Shown here: piece by piece, positions 22,422 through 31,500 of the stretch
Numbering within the stretch: the stretch's first letter is position 1
Layout of the letters: each line of letters starts with the position of its first letter
Source: G963678255 sp963678255
GTDB lineage: Bacteria; Cloacimonadota; Cloacimonadia; Cloacimonadales; WRIO01
DNA length: 64,000 nt
Reading direction: 5' to 3'
Assembly (NCBI GenBank): GCA_963678255.2
Contig: CAXXTW010000001.1
Coordinates: 992,001-1,056,000, forward strand
The notes under the pieces: generated by a model
Seen by the model: the letters and a program-made list of their open reading frames with translations, nothing else
The model's database searches: none
What the model was told of the DNA's origin: nothing
Program-made: the position numbers and the translations under genes

Positions 22422-23363
22422 ATGCGTAAGATACTGATTCTGGTGTTTGTTGTAATCTCAGTAGGACTATCAGCATTAGAAATTACACTCAAACCTTCTG
22501 TTAAGGTATCAGAGAACACAGTTTATTTGGAGGATATTGTTTTAAATGCTAAAGGCAATATTGATCAATATGAACATATAAAGAGGACAGAGATCTTAAA
22601 AATAGATACTACACAGAAATACAAGAATATTTTAGCAAAAGAGATAATCTTAAAATTACAGGTTCTCTATCCTGAAATATCTGTACAGGTGAAGGGTCAG
22701 TTAGTATCAGTATATAAACTAGAAAAAGTGATAAAGAAGGAAAGTTTAAGTGACAACGTGAAAGATTTTATTCAGAATTTCTTTTCATTATCAGATAAAT
22801 CAGAGATTGAGATTATAAATTTTCCTCAGGTATATGTTCCAGTAGAGACTTATGAAGTTCAGTATTATTTACCACAGACTCAACCACAATCCGGGAGAGT
22901 ACTTGTTCAAACAAAGATACTAAGTAACAACGAATTGGTAAAGGAGTTTGGAATTTCAGTGCGGATTAAGGAAAAATATTTAGTGTATCGTTTGAATAAA
23001 GGTGTTAAAAAGGGTGATCCGATAAAGAATGAAGATTTTGAATTGATAGAGAAAGTTGATTTATACGGTATGGATTATTTAAATCCAAAGGATAATCATG
23101 ATGAATTGATTGCAAGATATAATCTTCCCAAGGGTCGTTTTTTAAAGAGTGGAGATTTTTCCACAGTTCCTGATGTTTGCCGATTAGATATGGTTAATGT
23201 GATCATCAAGGGCGAGCTATTTAATATGCAATATGTAGCATTAGCTAAAGACAATGGATGGAAGGGAGATCGAATCGTTTTAGAGAATTTAGAATCACGA
23301 AAGATCTTTCAAGCAGAAGTTATTGATAAAAATACTGTTATGATAAATTTGGAGGGAAAATGA
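22422..23363 (+). CDS. flgA: Flagellar P-ring assembly chaperone FlgA
   Basis: A 313-residue periplasmic protein with a Sec signal peptide (about residues 1-18). The C-terminal half carries a SAF-type domain (YRLNKGVKKGDPIKNEDF, then ARYNLPKGRFLKSGDF) and a closing FlgA module (DNGWKGDRIVLENLES). FlgA assists assembly of FlgI into the P ring. It is longer than the enterobacterial protein (about 220 residues) owing to an N-terminal extension, as in many non-enteric species. It starts 5 bases after flgG and shares ATGA with flgH. The expected partner flgI is not in this window. Confidence 0.9.
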   Translation: MRKILILVFVVISVGLSALEITLKPSVKVSENTVYLEDIVLNAKGNIDQYEHIKRTEILKIDTTQKYKNILAKEIILKLQVLYPEISVQVKGQLVSVYKLEKVIKKESLSDNVKDFIQNFFSLSDKSEIEIINFPQVYVPVETYEVQYYLPQTQPQSGRVLVQTKILSNNELVKEFGISVRIKEKYLVYRLNKGVKKGDPIKNEDFELIEKVDLYGMDYLNPKDNHDELIARYNLPKGRFLKSGDFSTVPDVCRLDMVNVIIKGELFNMQYVALAKDNGWKGDRIVLENLESRKIFQAEVIDKNTVMINLEGK

Positions 23364-23923
23364 AACCGATTATAATCATTATGCTATTAGCCTTGTTTTG
23401 TTTAAATTTATATTCCACACCCTTGAGTTCTTTATACTCAGACCACAAGAGTTTTTCAATCGGTGATGTATTAACCGTGGTGATATCCGAAACATCGAGT
23501 GCAAAATCAGCCTCACAGAATGAAACAGGTAAGTCATTTGATCATAGTTTTGATACTGATTCAGGGAAGGGGCCTTTTGATGTAATTCCATTATCAGGGT
23601 TTGGCGTAAAGGGTAACAATGCTTCAAAGGGAGATGCCAAGACCACAAGAGAAGGCTCATTTAAAACCAAAATGACAGTTCGAATAATTGATATAGATGA
23701 TAATGGGAATCTTTTTATCAAAGGAAGCAAAGCTGTTACAATCAATGGTGAAGAAGAGCTTACTCAATTGGAAGGAATGGTTCGTTCACAAGATGTCGGT
23801 TCAGACAATACTTTAAATTCATTCAACATAGCTGATGCAAAGATTTCATATCTTGGTAAAGGCACAGTTGCTCAGGGAAGTAAAGTGGGATTAATATCCA
23901 GAATATTTAATTATATTTTCTAA
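23360..23923 (+). CDS. flgH: Flagellar L-ring protein FlgH
   Basis: A 187-residue outer-membrane ring protein, slightly short for the family. Conserved parts are SFSIGDVLTVVISETSSA, the FKTKMTVRIIDIDDNGNLFIKGSK region, and GMVRSQDVGSDNTLNSFNIADAKISYLGKG. FlgH is normally a lipoprotein. Here the only N-terminal cysteine is in LALFCLN, with phenylalanine at the -1 position, a poor lipobox. An ordinary signal peptide cleaved after about residue 19 is more likely. It overlaps flgA by four bases, and a convergent glycosyltransferase ends 20 bases beyond, so the operon stops here without flgI or flgJ. An L ring supports a diderm envelope. Confidence 0.93.
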   Translation: MKPIIIIMLLALFCLNLYSTPLSSLYSDHKSFSIGDVLTVVISETSSAKSASQNETGKSFDHSFDTDSGKGPFDVIPLSGFGVKGNNASKGDAKTTREGSFKTKMTVRIIDIDDNGNLFIKGSKAVTINGEEELTQLEGMVRSQDVGSDNTLNSFNIADAKISYLGKGTVAQGSKVGLISRIFNYIF

Positions 23924-23942
23924 TCAGATAGAATCAGGCGAA

Positions 23943-24998
23943 TTAGAGTTTAAGGATTTTTTTTACAGTCAGAAGAACTTCATTAGGAGTAATACCAAAG
24001 GTATTGTCAGAGGCGAGAGAATCTTCATATTTAAAAAGATGATGGTGTGTAGGGAAAACCGAAGCTGGAGACCAGACCAAGGGGTGTGTGCAACCAAATA
24101 AAGCGAGCGTTTTTGTTTCAGAAGCAACAGAGAAATGATTCAAACCTCCATCGTTACAGATCAGCATTTCACAACTTTTTAAAAGAGCAAGACTTTCATT
24201 GATACTGGTTTTTGGTGCTAATAAGCAAGGTTCTTTCATCTTATCAGCGACATATTGAGCATAATCAAATTCATTAGGTGCCCATAATAAAACAATTTCA
24301 AGATGCAGAAGGTTTTTAATCATATCGCCAAGTTTTGCATAATTGTCAAGATTCCAGATTTTTCTTTTTACAGGACTTCCAGGAGACAGAACAATAAACT
24401 TTTTATTATTGAGAGATACTTTATTTAGCCATTCTTTAATTGTGTCATAAGATTTTTGTTGAATTTCATAGTAGAATTTCCATGGTTTTTCTGATATACC
24501 CAAGGGAGACAGCAAATCAAATCTTTTTGAGGGAGTATATCTTTCTTTATGAACGGAAGCTTTTAGGTTATATACAAAAGCAAATTGTCCGAAGTGATAT
24601 CCGACTCGATATTTTGCACCACTAAAGAGGGTAACTTGTTGAGATCCAGGGTTGCATTGCTGATCAATAACCAGATCAAACTTTTTATCACGAATCAACT
24701 TGAAAAGCTTAAATCTTTCAATAAGATATTGGAGTCCTTTCTTTTTTGGGAAAGTAATAATATCATCAAGAAAGGGATGATTTTGGACAGTAATTTGATA
24801 AGGAGATCTTACTAAATAACTCAGAGTAGCTTTTGGGTATTGTTTTTTTATACACTCAAAGATTGAAGAAGTAAGAAAGACATCGCCAAATGGGCCAAAT
24901 TGAATGATTAAGATTTTCTGGATTTTCTCAGGATCAACAATAATTTTTCTTTTATTATAGACTTCTGTTCTCTTTTTTATAATTTCTTTTTCATTCAT
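23943..24998 (-). CDS. Glycosyltransferase family 9 (heptosyltransferase-like)
   Basis: About 351 residues, normal for ADP-heptose:LPS heptosyltransferases, with no membrane segment. The N-terminal domain opens with IQKILIIQFGPFGDVFLTSSI, the acceptor-side GDV motif. The C-terminal donor domain has SPGSPVKRKIWNLDNYAKLG and CNDGGLNHFSVASETKTLALFG, the nucleotide-sugar loop. It probably adds heptose or a related sugar to the LPS core at the inner membrane. The best start is ATG 24996-24998, preceded by TTGGAGCAAA; an in-frame TTG four codons earlier overlaps that ribosome site. It stands alone, convergent with flgH. Its pairing with hddA is only thematic, since HddA feeds GDP-heptose and GT9 enzymes normally use ADP-heptose. 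Confidence 0.88.
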   Translation of the reverse strand: MNEKEIIKKRTEVYNKRKIIVDPEKIQKILIIQFGPFGDVFLTSSIFECIKKQYPKATLSYLVRSPYQITVQNHPFLDDIITFPKKKGLQYLIERFKLFKLIRDKKFDLVIDQQCNPGSQQVTLFSGAKYRVGYHFGQFAFVYNLKASVHKERYTPSKRFDLLSPLGISEKPWKFYYEIQQKSYDTIKEWLNKVSLNNKKFIVLSPGSPVKRKIWNLDNYAKLGDMIKNLLHLEIVLLWAPNEFDYAQYVADKMKEPCLLAPKTSINESLALLKSCEMLICNDGGLNHFSVASETKTLALFGCTHPLVWSPASVFPTHHHLFKYEDSLASDNTFGITPNEVLLTVKKILKL

Positions 24999-25274
24999 AT
25001 TTTGCTCCAATACATAATTAAACTCTTATTTTTAAGGAACAATTTCATTTGTCAAGTCAAAGTTTTTTTCACAAAAAAACAGACAAGCAATAGAAAACAA
25101 TAAATAAATAAGAGTAAAGATAATGAATCGAATTAAGGTTGCATTAATAATCTAAAATTTTATTTATCAGAGTTTATTCGGAATAGTATATCCTTTACAG
25201 TAACAAGTATGCTTTTCTTTTAGTGTTCACTGGAAAAGAAATCTTTACCCATTAAATAAAGAATTTTTAGAAGG

Positions 25275-26489
25275 TTATTCATTATAGACAAATTTCCCTG
25301 CAATCATTACTTTTTCAATATTTTTATCATGACTAGTAAATACTATGTCAGCAATTTTATCTTCAGCAGAGCCACTCATTATAGAATCAACTTTATAGAA
25401 CAATAAATCAGCTGATTTTCCACTTTCAATAGAACCAATCATGTTTTCCATTCCAAGAATTTTTGCTCCTCCTAATGTTGCATAATAAAAAGCATCAACA
25501 GGAGAAAGGGTGTAATGATCTTGTCTGTATATAGCCATTTTCATATGATAAGGCATTGAAAGCGAAGTCCCAGCAGCCACATCAGAAGCTAAGGCAAACT
25601 CGATATTATTGGAGATAAGCTGTTCCATTGGGAATATACCGCTTTTTAGGAAGAAATTGGAATCGGGACAATGAGCAATTTTAGCATTAGTATCTTTAAA
25701 GAGCTGAATTTCTTTGTCTGACAGATGAATGCTATGACCAAAGATACTTTTAGGAGTCATTAGTCCAGTTTTATAATATACCTCTGAATAGCTTTCGCAT
25801 TGGGGATAAAGATTTTTTACCCAGGCAATTTCGTTTAAATTTTCAGAAAGATGAGTTTGCAGAAAAGCGTTTTTTTGATTAATATATTTACCAATTTCTT
25901 TCATTAAATCCCAAGAGCAGGTAGGCGCAAAGCGGGGGGTGAATACATATTCAAGTAAAGGGTTTATATTATGCCATTTTTCAAACAAATCAATACTATC
26001 CTGAATAGATTGTTCTGAGTTTTCTGTCAGGTAATCTGGGCAATTTTGGTCCATCATAACTTTCCCAATAAAAGCTCTGACTCCTGCTTTTTGAGCATTT
26101 TGAAAAGCAATATCACAAGCATTCTTATGAATTGTCATATAAGTCACGAGAGTTGTTGTTCCCTTTTTTATTGCTTCTGAAAAGAATTTTTGACTGATAC
26201 AGTCAGCATAATTTAGGTCAGAGAATTTGTTTTCTTCTAAAAAAGTAAATTCATTAAGCCAATCCAGAAGATTTGGTCTGTATCTACCTCTGATATCATA
26301 TTGAGCAATGTGCGTATGAGTATCTATGTAACCTGGTAGAATAATGTAATTTGAATAATCTTGAAAATCTTCAGAACAGGTGTCTTCAATTGATTTAATT
26401 TGTTTGTCACCTATATGGATAAATTTATTTTCCAAAAAGCAAGCTTTTTTTGTATTATTAAGAGTTAAAATATTTGTTTTTAATATCAT
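25275..26489 (-). CDS. guaD: Guanine deaminase (amidohydrolase superfamily)
   Basis: A 404-residue zinc amidohydrolase converting guanine to xanthine and ammonia. Metal ligands are visible in LPGYIDTHTHIAQY, LQTHLSEN, FGHSIHLSD and ALASDVAAGTSLSM. Signatures specific to guanine deaminase are NLLDWLNEFTFLEE, TPRFAPTCS and AHCPDSNFFL. The length fits the bacterial GuaD group (about 400-450). It is cytoplasmic and belongs to purine salvage and catabolism. It is monocistronic, with 264 bases to the next gene on its 3' side and an AT-rich start region shared with the divergent kinase. A related chlorohydrolase function is unlikely given the FAPTCS motif. Confidence 0.93.
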   Translation of the reverse strand: MILKTNILTLNNTKKACFLENKFIHIGDKQIKSIEDTCSEDFQDYSNYIILPGYIDTHTHIAQYDIRGRYRPNLLDWLNEFTFLEENKFSDLNYADCISQKFFSEAIKKGTTTLVTYMTIHKNACDIAFQNAQKAGVRAFIGKVMMDQNCPDYLTENSEQSIQDSIDLFEKWHNINPLLEYVFTPRFAPTCSWDLMKEIGKYINQKNAFLQTHLSENLNEIAWVKNLYPQCESYSEVYYKTGLMTPKSIFGHSIHLSDKEIQLFKDTNAKIAHCPDSNFFLKSGIFPMEQLISNNIEFALASDVAAGTSLSMPYHMKMAIYRQDHYTLSPVDAFYYATLGGAKILGMENMIGSIESGKSADLLFYKVDSIMSGSAEDKIADIVFTSHDKNIEKVMIAGKFVYNE

Positions 26490-26680
26490 ATAAAATCCTT
26501 ATCATAAAATCCAGAAGGATAAAGTTAAAAAAAAGTAATAATTATGTCAATTGATTTCAGGTAATTAATCAGAAAATCACTATTAGCTTTTTAAAAAAAA
26601 GAGTAAAGCAGGAAAATTCAATTGACAATCAGAGAATAACAATACAGAATAAAATAATAATTAGTTTGAAGGATTTAATA

Positions 26681-29209
26681 ATGAATGATCAGGGAAAGAA
26701 GAGGTTATTGTTAGTTGAAGATGAGTTTGTAACTGCCAAAATAACGACAAAGATCTTGGAAGCTTTTGGATATGAAGTTATATGGTCCAATACAGGAGAA
26801 AGAGCAATTGATGAAGTTGTTAATGACAGTAGTATAGATTTAGTATTAATGGATATAGATTTGGGGATCGGAATCGATGGGACAGAAACAGCTTTACAAA
26901 TATTAGAATATAAAAAGATACCGATAGTGTTTTTAACTTCTCATTCAGAGAAAGAGATGGTAGAAAAAGTTCGAGGTATCACTCGATATGGATATGTCAT
27001 TAAAGAATCAGGAGATTTTGTTTTACAATCATCAATAGAAATGGCCTTTGAATTATTTGAAGCCCATCGGCAATTAGAATATCAGATGATCAGTATAAAT
27101 GAGACACGTGAACGATTGGATTATGCCTTAAATGCTGTCAATGAAGCTGTATGGGATTTTCACCCCAAAGAGAATTATATCTTTTGGAATCCAAATTATT
27201 ATATGATGTTGGGATATGAGCCTAATCAATTTCCAGCAACATATGAAAACTGGAAGCAGTTAATCCATCCTGAAGATGTTTACATGGCAGAATTTGCCTT
27301 AATGGAATGTTTAAACGGAGGCAGGGACGAATTAAATCAGGAATGCAGATTTGTGACCCATGAAGGATTATATCGTTGGATTCATATAAAGGGCAGAATC
27401 ATAAACCGAGATGAAAAGGGAGAAGCTTTACGCATCATAGGAACCCATACAGATATTACAGAGCGTAAGCAGATAGAAGAAAAGGCACTTTTAACATATC
27501 ATATGATGGATGATATAATAGCTTCCATTCCTTCAGGATTGTTTATATATCAGTTTGTAGAACCTGATCGGTTGTATTTAATAAAAGCAAATGAAGAAGC
27601 TGGGCTATTAACCAGTCTAAATGTAAAAGAATACATAGGAAAAGAATTCAATGAGATTTGGCCTAATGCAAAAGCATTAGGGATTACTGATAATTATCTT
27701 GAAGTCATTCATAACGGTAAAAACATAGAGTTGATTGATACTTATTACTCCGATGACCGAGTTACAGGTGTATTTAGAGTAAAGGCTTTTAAAATACCGG
27801 GTGATAAACTGGGAATCGCATTTGAAAATGTAACAAAAATAAAAAAAGCAGAAGCCGAATTACATAAAACTCAGGAAGTATTCAATCAATTTTTGGAGCA
27901 TAGTCCAATTTATGTATTTATAAAGGACGAAACAGCGAAGGCTATATATTTAAGCAGGAATTTTGAGCAATTGGTTGGAATGCCAGTTGACAAGGTTTTA
28001 AACAGAGATATGCGGGAGATTTTCCCGATAGAATTTGCAGAAAAGATCATATCAGATGATTTAAAAATACTCCATGGTGGGGTGGAAGTTGTCTTGGATG
28101 AAGAGTTAAATGGAAGATATTATCAAACCATCAAATTTCCGATATTTTTGGAGAATAACCCTATCTATTTAGCAGGATTTACTATTGATATTACCAATCA
28201 GAAGATGACAGAAAAAGAGTTATTTGAGAGTAAAGAGCATTACAAGAAATTAGTAGAAATTCTTCCCGAAGCCTTTATTATTCATACAGAAGGAATCATA
28301 GTATTTGCCAATCAGAAAGCAGCTGATGTCGTAGGATATTCCAATCCCCAAGAAGTATTAGGAAAGAGTATTTTTGATTTTTTAGTTCCTGAATATCATA
28401 AATTTTCACAGAAAAGAATAGAGAAGACTTTTGAAAATGGTAAAGCCACTCAATTAGCAGAAGAAGAGATTTTTCATAAAGATGGTCAGCGTTTAACTGT
28501 AGAAGTCTCCACCATATCTTTTAAATTTAAAGATAAGCCATCAGTGCTGACTATTTTAAATGACATCACCGATCGCAAGAAAGCAGATGATAAGATACGA
28601 GATTTACTCCAAGAGAAAGAACTCATGTTAAAAGAAGTTCATCATCGGGTAAAAAACAACATGTATATTATCGCCAGTTTATTAGCCATGCAGTCAGAGT
28701 CTTGTCTTGATCAAGGGACAATAGATACTCTCATGGATGCCAGAAACAGAGTGATTAGCATGATGATAATCTATGACAAACTCTACAAATCCAATAGTTT
28801 TATTGAGATTTCTTTACAAGATTATTTAAATGAGCTTTTAGATTTAGTTGTTTCAACCTTTCCTCAAAGAACAAATGTGTTAATTCTCAAAGAGATAGAT
28901 AATCTTATGATTGATTCCAAAAAGATGTTTATTATTGGTTTATTAATAAATGAGTTGTTAACGAATTCATTTAAACACGGGTTTAAGTCTCAGCCCAAGG
29001 GTCAGATCTCAATACTATTAAAAGAATCAGAACAAAAGGTATATTTAAGTTTTTCTGATAATGGGTGTGGCATACCAGAAAAAATAATTAAAGATCGTTC
29101 AAAGGGGTTTGGTCTTAATCTGGTTGATTTATTAACTGAGCAACTGGAAGGGGATTTGGAAATCCGTTGTCAGGGTGGGACAGAATTTATCTTACGTTTT
29201 CCTTTATAA
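26681..29209 (+). CDS. Hybrid REC - multi-PAS - HWE/HisKA_2 sensor kinase
   Basis: About 842 residues and no membrane segment, so a cytoplasmic sensor. Residues about 8-125 form a receiver domain (LLLVEDE, phospho-acceptor Asp in LVLMDIDLG, KES near the end). Four PAS/PAC modules follow at about 145-625; the first has NPNYYMMLGYEP and ends with a TDITERK-type PAC motif, and the last has VGYSNPQEVLG. The kinase core is of the HisKA_2/HWE type: KEVHHRVKNNMYIIASLLAMQ with the histidine near residue 654, then an HATPase domain with NELLTNSFKHGF and DNGCGIPE. Such kinases often control stress or light/redox responses through separate regulators. The ATG at 26681 has AAGGA at good spacing; an in-frame TTG 15 bases upstream is unlikely. 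Confidence 0.93.
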   Translation: MNDQGKKRLLLVEDEFVTAKITTKILEAFGYEVIWSNTGERAIDEVVNDSSIDLVLMDIDLGIGIDGTETALQILEYKKIPIVFLTSHSEKEMVEKVRGITRYGYVIKESGDFVLQSSIEMAFELFEAHRQLEYQMISINETRERLDYALNAVNEAVWDFHPKENYIFWNPNYYMMLGYEPNQFPATYENWKQLIHPEDVYMAEFALMECLNGGRDELNQECRFVTHEGLYRWIHIKGRIINRDEKGEALRIIGTHTDITERKQIEEKALLTYHMMDDIIASIPSGLFIYQFVEPDRLYLIKANEEAGLLTSLNVKEYIGKEFNEIWPNAKALGITDNYLEVIHNGKNIELIDTYYSDDRVTGVFRVKAFKIPGDKLGIAFENVTKIKKAEAELHKTQEVFNQFLEHSPIYVFIKDETAKAIYLSRNFEQLVGMPVDKVLNRDMREIFPIEFAEKIISDDLKILHGGVEVVLDEELNGRYYQTIKFPIFLENNPIYLAGFTIDITNQKMTEKELFESKEHYKKLVEILPEAFIIHTEGIIVFANQKAADVVGYSNPQEVLGKSIFDFLVPEYHKFSQKRIEKTFENGKATQLAEEEIFHKDGQRLTVEVSTISFKFKDKPSVLTILNDITDRKKADDKIRDLLQEKELMLKEVHHRVKNNMYIIASLLAMQSESCLDQGTIDTLMDARNRVISMMIIYDKLYKSNSFIEISLQDYLNELLDLVVSTFPQRTNVLILKEIDNLMIDSKKMFIIGLLINELLTNSFKHGFKSQPKGQISILLKESEQKVYLSFSDNGCGIPEKIIKDRSKGFGLNLVDLLTEQLEGDLEIRCQGGTEFILRFPL

Positions 29210-29532
29210 AGTCAGGATGAGTCATAGAGAAAGATTCAAAAAATAGTTGTTTAAAAAACGAGTATCCTTTCGTCACAAACAATACAAAAAAGATCCTCTA
29301 AATAATGACAAGCTCCAAGCAAGCAGTAAGCTATAAGTAAGGAACGATTAACCTTTACTTTCATTATCAATAGAAAACGAATGAAATATAATTTAAAATT
29401 CCGAAGGAAAATTGTAAACGATACCAGCATTAATATTGGGGGGATATTATTTATATTATACAGATTGTGTTGATTCAGACGAGTAGTTATAACAAATATC
29501 TGTCAGTTCTTATTTGAGTTTTAAAATTCTTG
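29210..29532. other. Intergenic region upstream of umuDC with dispersed-repeat copy 3
   Basis: About 320 bases without an open frame of note. At 29306-29323 the motif TGACAAGCTCCAAGCAAG matches copies at 12714 and 57574 and runs into AAGCAGTAAGCTATAAG, a degenerate AAGC series. The right end leads into the umuD control region. Confidence 0.45.
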
Positions 29533-29582
29533 TTGCAAAATTGCAAAAACATCTTGACAGCTAATATTAATATAATTATCAT
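29533..29582 (+). promoter_or_regulatory. umuDC promoter with a possible SOS-type operator
   Basis: TTGACA (29554-29559) and TATCAT (29577-29582) are 17 bases apart. Eight bases before the -35 box is TTGCAAAATTGCAA (29533-29546), two self-complementary TTGCAA blocks separated by AA. Mutagenesis genes are normally LexA-controlled. This is neither the E. coli nor the Bacillus box, so it could be a lineage-specific LexA site (inference). Confidence 0.55.
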
Positions 29583-29618
29583 AAGCTTTAGAATTAAGAG
29601 AAAGAGAGGTCAACATAG

Positions 29619-30071
29619 ATGAGTTCATTGGTAAAATTGGATGGAACAATAAAGTCAGTTTTTGGGATAAAGCGGGAAAATCGTGTTTTATTTCCTTTAT
29701 TTGGGACTAAGGTCCATGCGGGTTTTCCTTCTCCTGCACAGGATTACATTGAGGATTATTTAGATCTGAACGATTATTTGATCAGTCATCCAGCCGCGAC
29801 ATTTTTTATAAGGGTGGAAGGATATTCAATGATCAATGCAGGGATATATCCGAATGATATTCTGATCGTTGATCGTTCGATGGAAGCAGTTAACAATAAG
29901 ATCATCATAGCGATATTAGAAGGGGAGTTAACGGTAAAGCGATTGAAGATTGATAAGCATGGGGTATATTATTTGATGCCGGAGAACAGTGATTTTCAAT
30001 CGATACGAATTCAGCCTTACATGGATTTTTCAGTTTGGGGTGTGGTAACGACAGTCATTCATCAGGTGTGA
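29619..30071 (+). CDS. umuD: UmuD-like S24 self-cleaving protein of DNA polymerase V
   Basis: 150 residues, close to E. coli UmuD (139). The self-cleavage site is Ala34-Gly35 in HAGFPSPAQDYIE, the catalytic serine is Ser70 in VEGYSMINAGI and the lysine is Lys107 in GELTVKRL. RecA-stimulated cleavage converts it to the active UmuD' form that joins UmuC. The N-terminus lacks a helix-turn-helix, so it is not LexA. It is separated by 7 bases from umuC. An operator-like palindrome and a promoter lie upstream. The pair is often mobile among bacteria, and G-ending codons seem more frequent here than in neighbours, which may hint at transfer (impression only). Confidence 0.95.
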   Translation: MSSLVKLDGTIKSVFGIKRENRVLFPLFGTKVHAGFPSPAQDYIEDYLDLNDYLISHPAATFFIRVEGYSMINAGIYPNDILIVDRSMEAVNNKIIIAILEGELTVKRLKIDKHGVYYLMPENSDFQSIRIQPYMDFSVWGVVTTVIHQV

Positions 30072-30078
30072 GGTTTTA

Positions 30079-31377
30079 ATGGTAGAGTTTAAGAAAGCGG
30101 AGCGGAATAATCGTCAGATTTATGCTTTGGTGGATTGTAATCAGTTTTATGTATCATGTGAGCGAGTATTTCAGCCGAATTTAGAGGGCAAGGCGGTGGG
30201 AGTACTTTCGAACAATGATGGTTGTTTGGTGGCACTTTCTCCAGAGATGAAGAGATTAGGGATTTTGCGTGGGACTCCAGCTTTTCAATTGGAGGAGAGG
30301 CTCAATAATCAGGAGATTTATTTATTTTCTTCGAATTATACATTATATGGAGATATGTCATCGAGGGTGATGCGTTGTTTATCGCAATTTACACCAGAGA
30401 TGGAGATTTATTCAATAGATGAAGCTTTTTTAATGTTTAAGGGTATGGAGGATCAGGATTTAACAGCATATTGCCAAGAGATACGAGATACGGTGAAAAG
30501 ATGGACAGGTATTCCTGTTTCCGTAGGGATTGGTACTTCAAAGACTTTGGCGAAGTTAGCGAATAGGGTGGCTAAGAAGTATAAGTGTTATGGAGGGGTA
30601 TTTAATATAATAGATCATTTGAAGATTGACAAGATATTAGCTGACACAGATATAGAAGATATTTGGGGGATAGGTCGTCAATATTCGAAGAAATTAAAGA
30701 AATTTGGATTACAGACTGCTTATGATCTTGTATCTTTACCGGATGAATGGGTGCGTAAGAACATGACGGTTGTTGGTTTACGGACGATATTGGAATTAAA
30801 AGGAATTCCCTGCATAGAAATGGAGACGGTTAGTAAGCATCGCAAGCAGATAATATCTTCGAGATCCTTTGGTCATCCGGCAGAAACATTTGATGATTTA
30901 AGGGAAGCCATGTCAACTTTTTGTACTCATGCAGTAGAGCGTATGCGAATGCAGAAATGTGTAGCCCGGCAATTATTTGTTTATGTTTGTACGAATCCAT
31001 TTAAGAAAGATCCTCAGTACGCAAATTTTCTTAATGGCACATTGCCAGATTATTCAGCTTATACTCCTGATTTTATAGCATTAGGGGAAAAGTTGCTTAG
31101 TCGGATCTATAAGTCAGGTTATCGATATAAAAAGACGGGAGTGATGTTAACGGACATTATTTATGAAAAGAAGATTCAGCCGACTTTATTTTATGATACC
31201 TATCCAGAGTTACAGAAAAAGAAAGTGATGGATTGTGTAGATCAGATCAATCAGAAGTTTGGAACAGACAAGATATTTTTTGCAGGGAGTGGTGTTGAAA
31301 AGAAATGGCGAATGAGGCGAGAGATTTTATCTCCGAGGTTTACGACAAATTGGGCAGAGTTACCGATAGTTCGGTAA
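30079..31377 (+). CDS. umuC: UmuC-like Y-family DNA polymerase V catalytic subunit
   Basis: 432 residues, the usual UmuC length. The palm begins ALVDCNQFYVSCERVFQP with the first metal-binding aspartate. YSIDEAFLMF holds the second acidic pair (SIDEA), and SVGIGTSKTLAKLANRVAKK is the fingers/palm motif. The helix-hairpin-helix region is IEDIWGIGRQYSKKL, and the C-terminal little-finger and UmuC-specific DUF4113-like tail ends with AGSGVEKKWRMRRE.LSPRFTT. It performs error-prone lesion bypass with UmuD'. The gene follows umuD closely, forming a two-gene SOS mutagenesis operon. Confidence 0.96.
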   Translation: MVEFKKAERNNRQIYALVDCNQFYVSCERVFQPNLEGKAVGVLSNNDGCLVALSPEMKRLGILRGTPAFQLEERLNNQEIYLFSSNYTLYGDMSSRVMRCLSQFTPEMEIYSIDEAFLMFKGMEDQDLTAYCQEIRDTVKRWTGIPVSVGIGTSKTLAKLANRVAKKYKCYGGVFNIIDHLKIDKILADTDIEDIWGIGRQYSKKLKKFGLQTAYDLVSLPDEWVRKNMTVVGLRTILELKGIPCIEMETVSKHRKQIISSRSFGHPAETFDDLREAMSTFCTHAVERMRMQKCVARQLFVYVCTNPFKKDPQYANFLNGTLPDYSAYTPDFIALGEKLLSRIYKSGYRYKKTGVMLTDIIYEKKIQPTLFYDTYPELQKKKVMDCVDQINQKFGTDKIFFAGSGVEKKWRMRREILSPRFTTNWAELPIVR

Positions 31378-31500
31378 TTTTTTCTTGACAGAAATAAAAA
31401 CACAGAAATTATAAAAGTGGTTTAGCAAGGTAGAAAGACAATTCTTGAGGTAGAGAGAAATCTTTCTATAGGTTTTGTAAAAAGTAATAAAGGAGAGAAA

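Noticed and set aside
23379..23745. Leftward frames opposite flgH
   Set aside because: Antisense shadows of a well-supported flagellar gene.
25213..25234. Imperfect hairpin around AGTGTTCACT downstream of guaD
   Set aside because: Bulged stem without a T run; too weak to call a terminator.
25275..26489. Chlorohydrolase/TRZ-type amidohydrolase for the guaD gene
   Set aside because: FAPTCS, the DWLNEFTF segment and AHCPDSNFFL fit guanine deaminase better.
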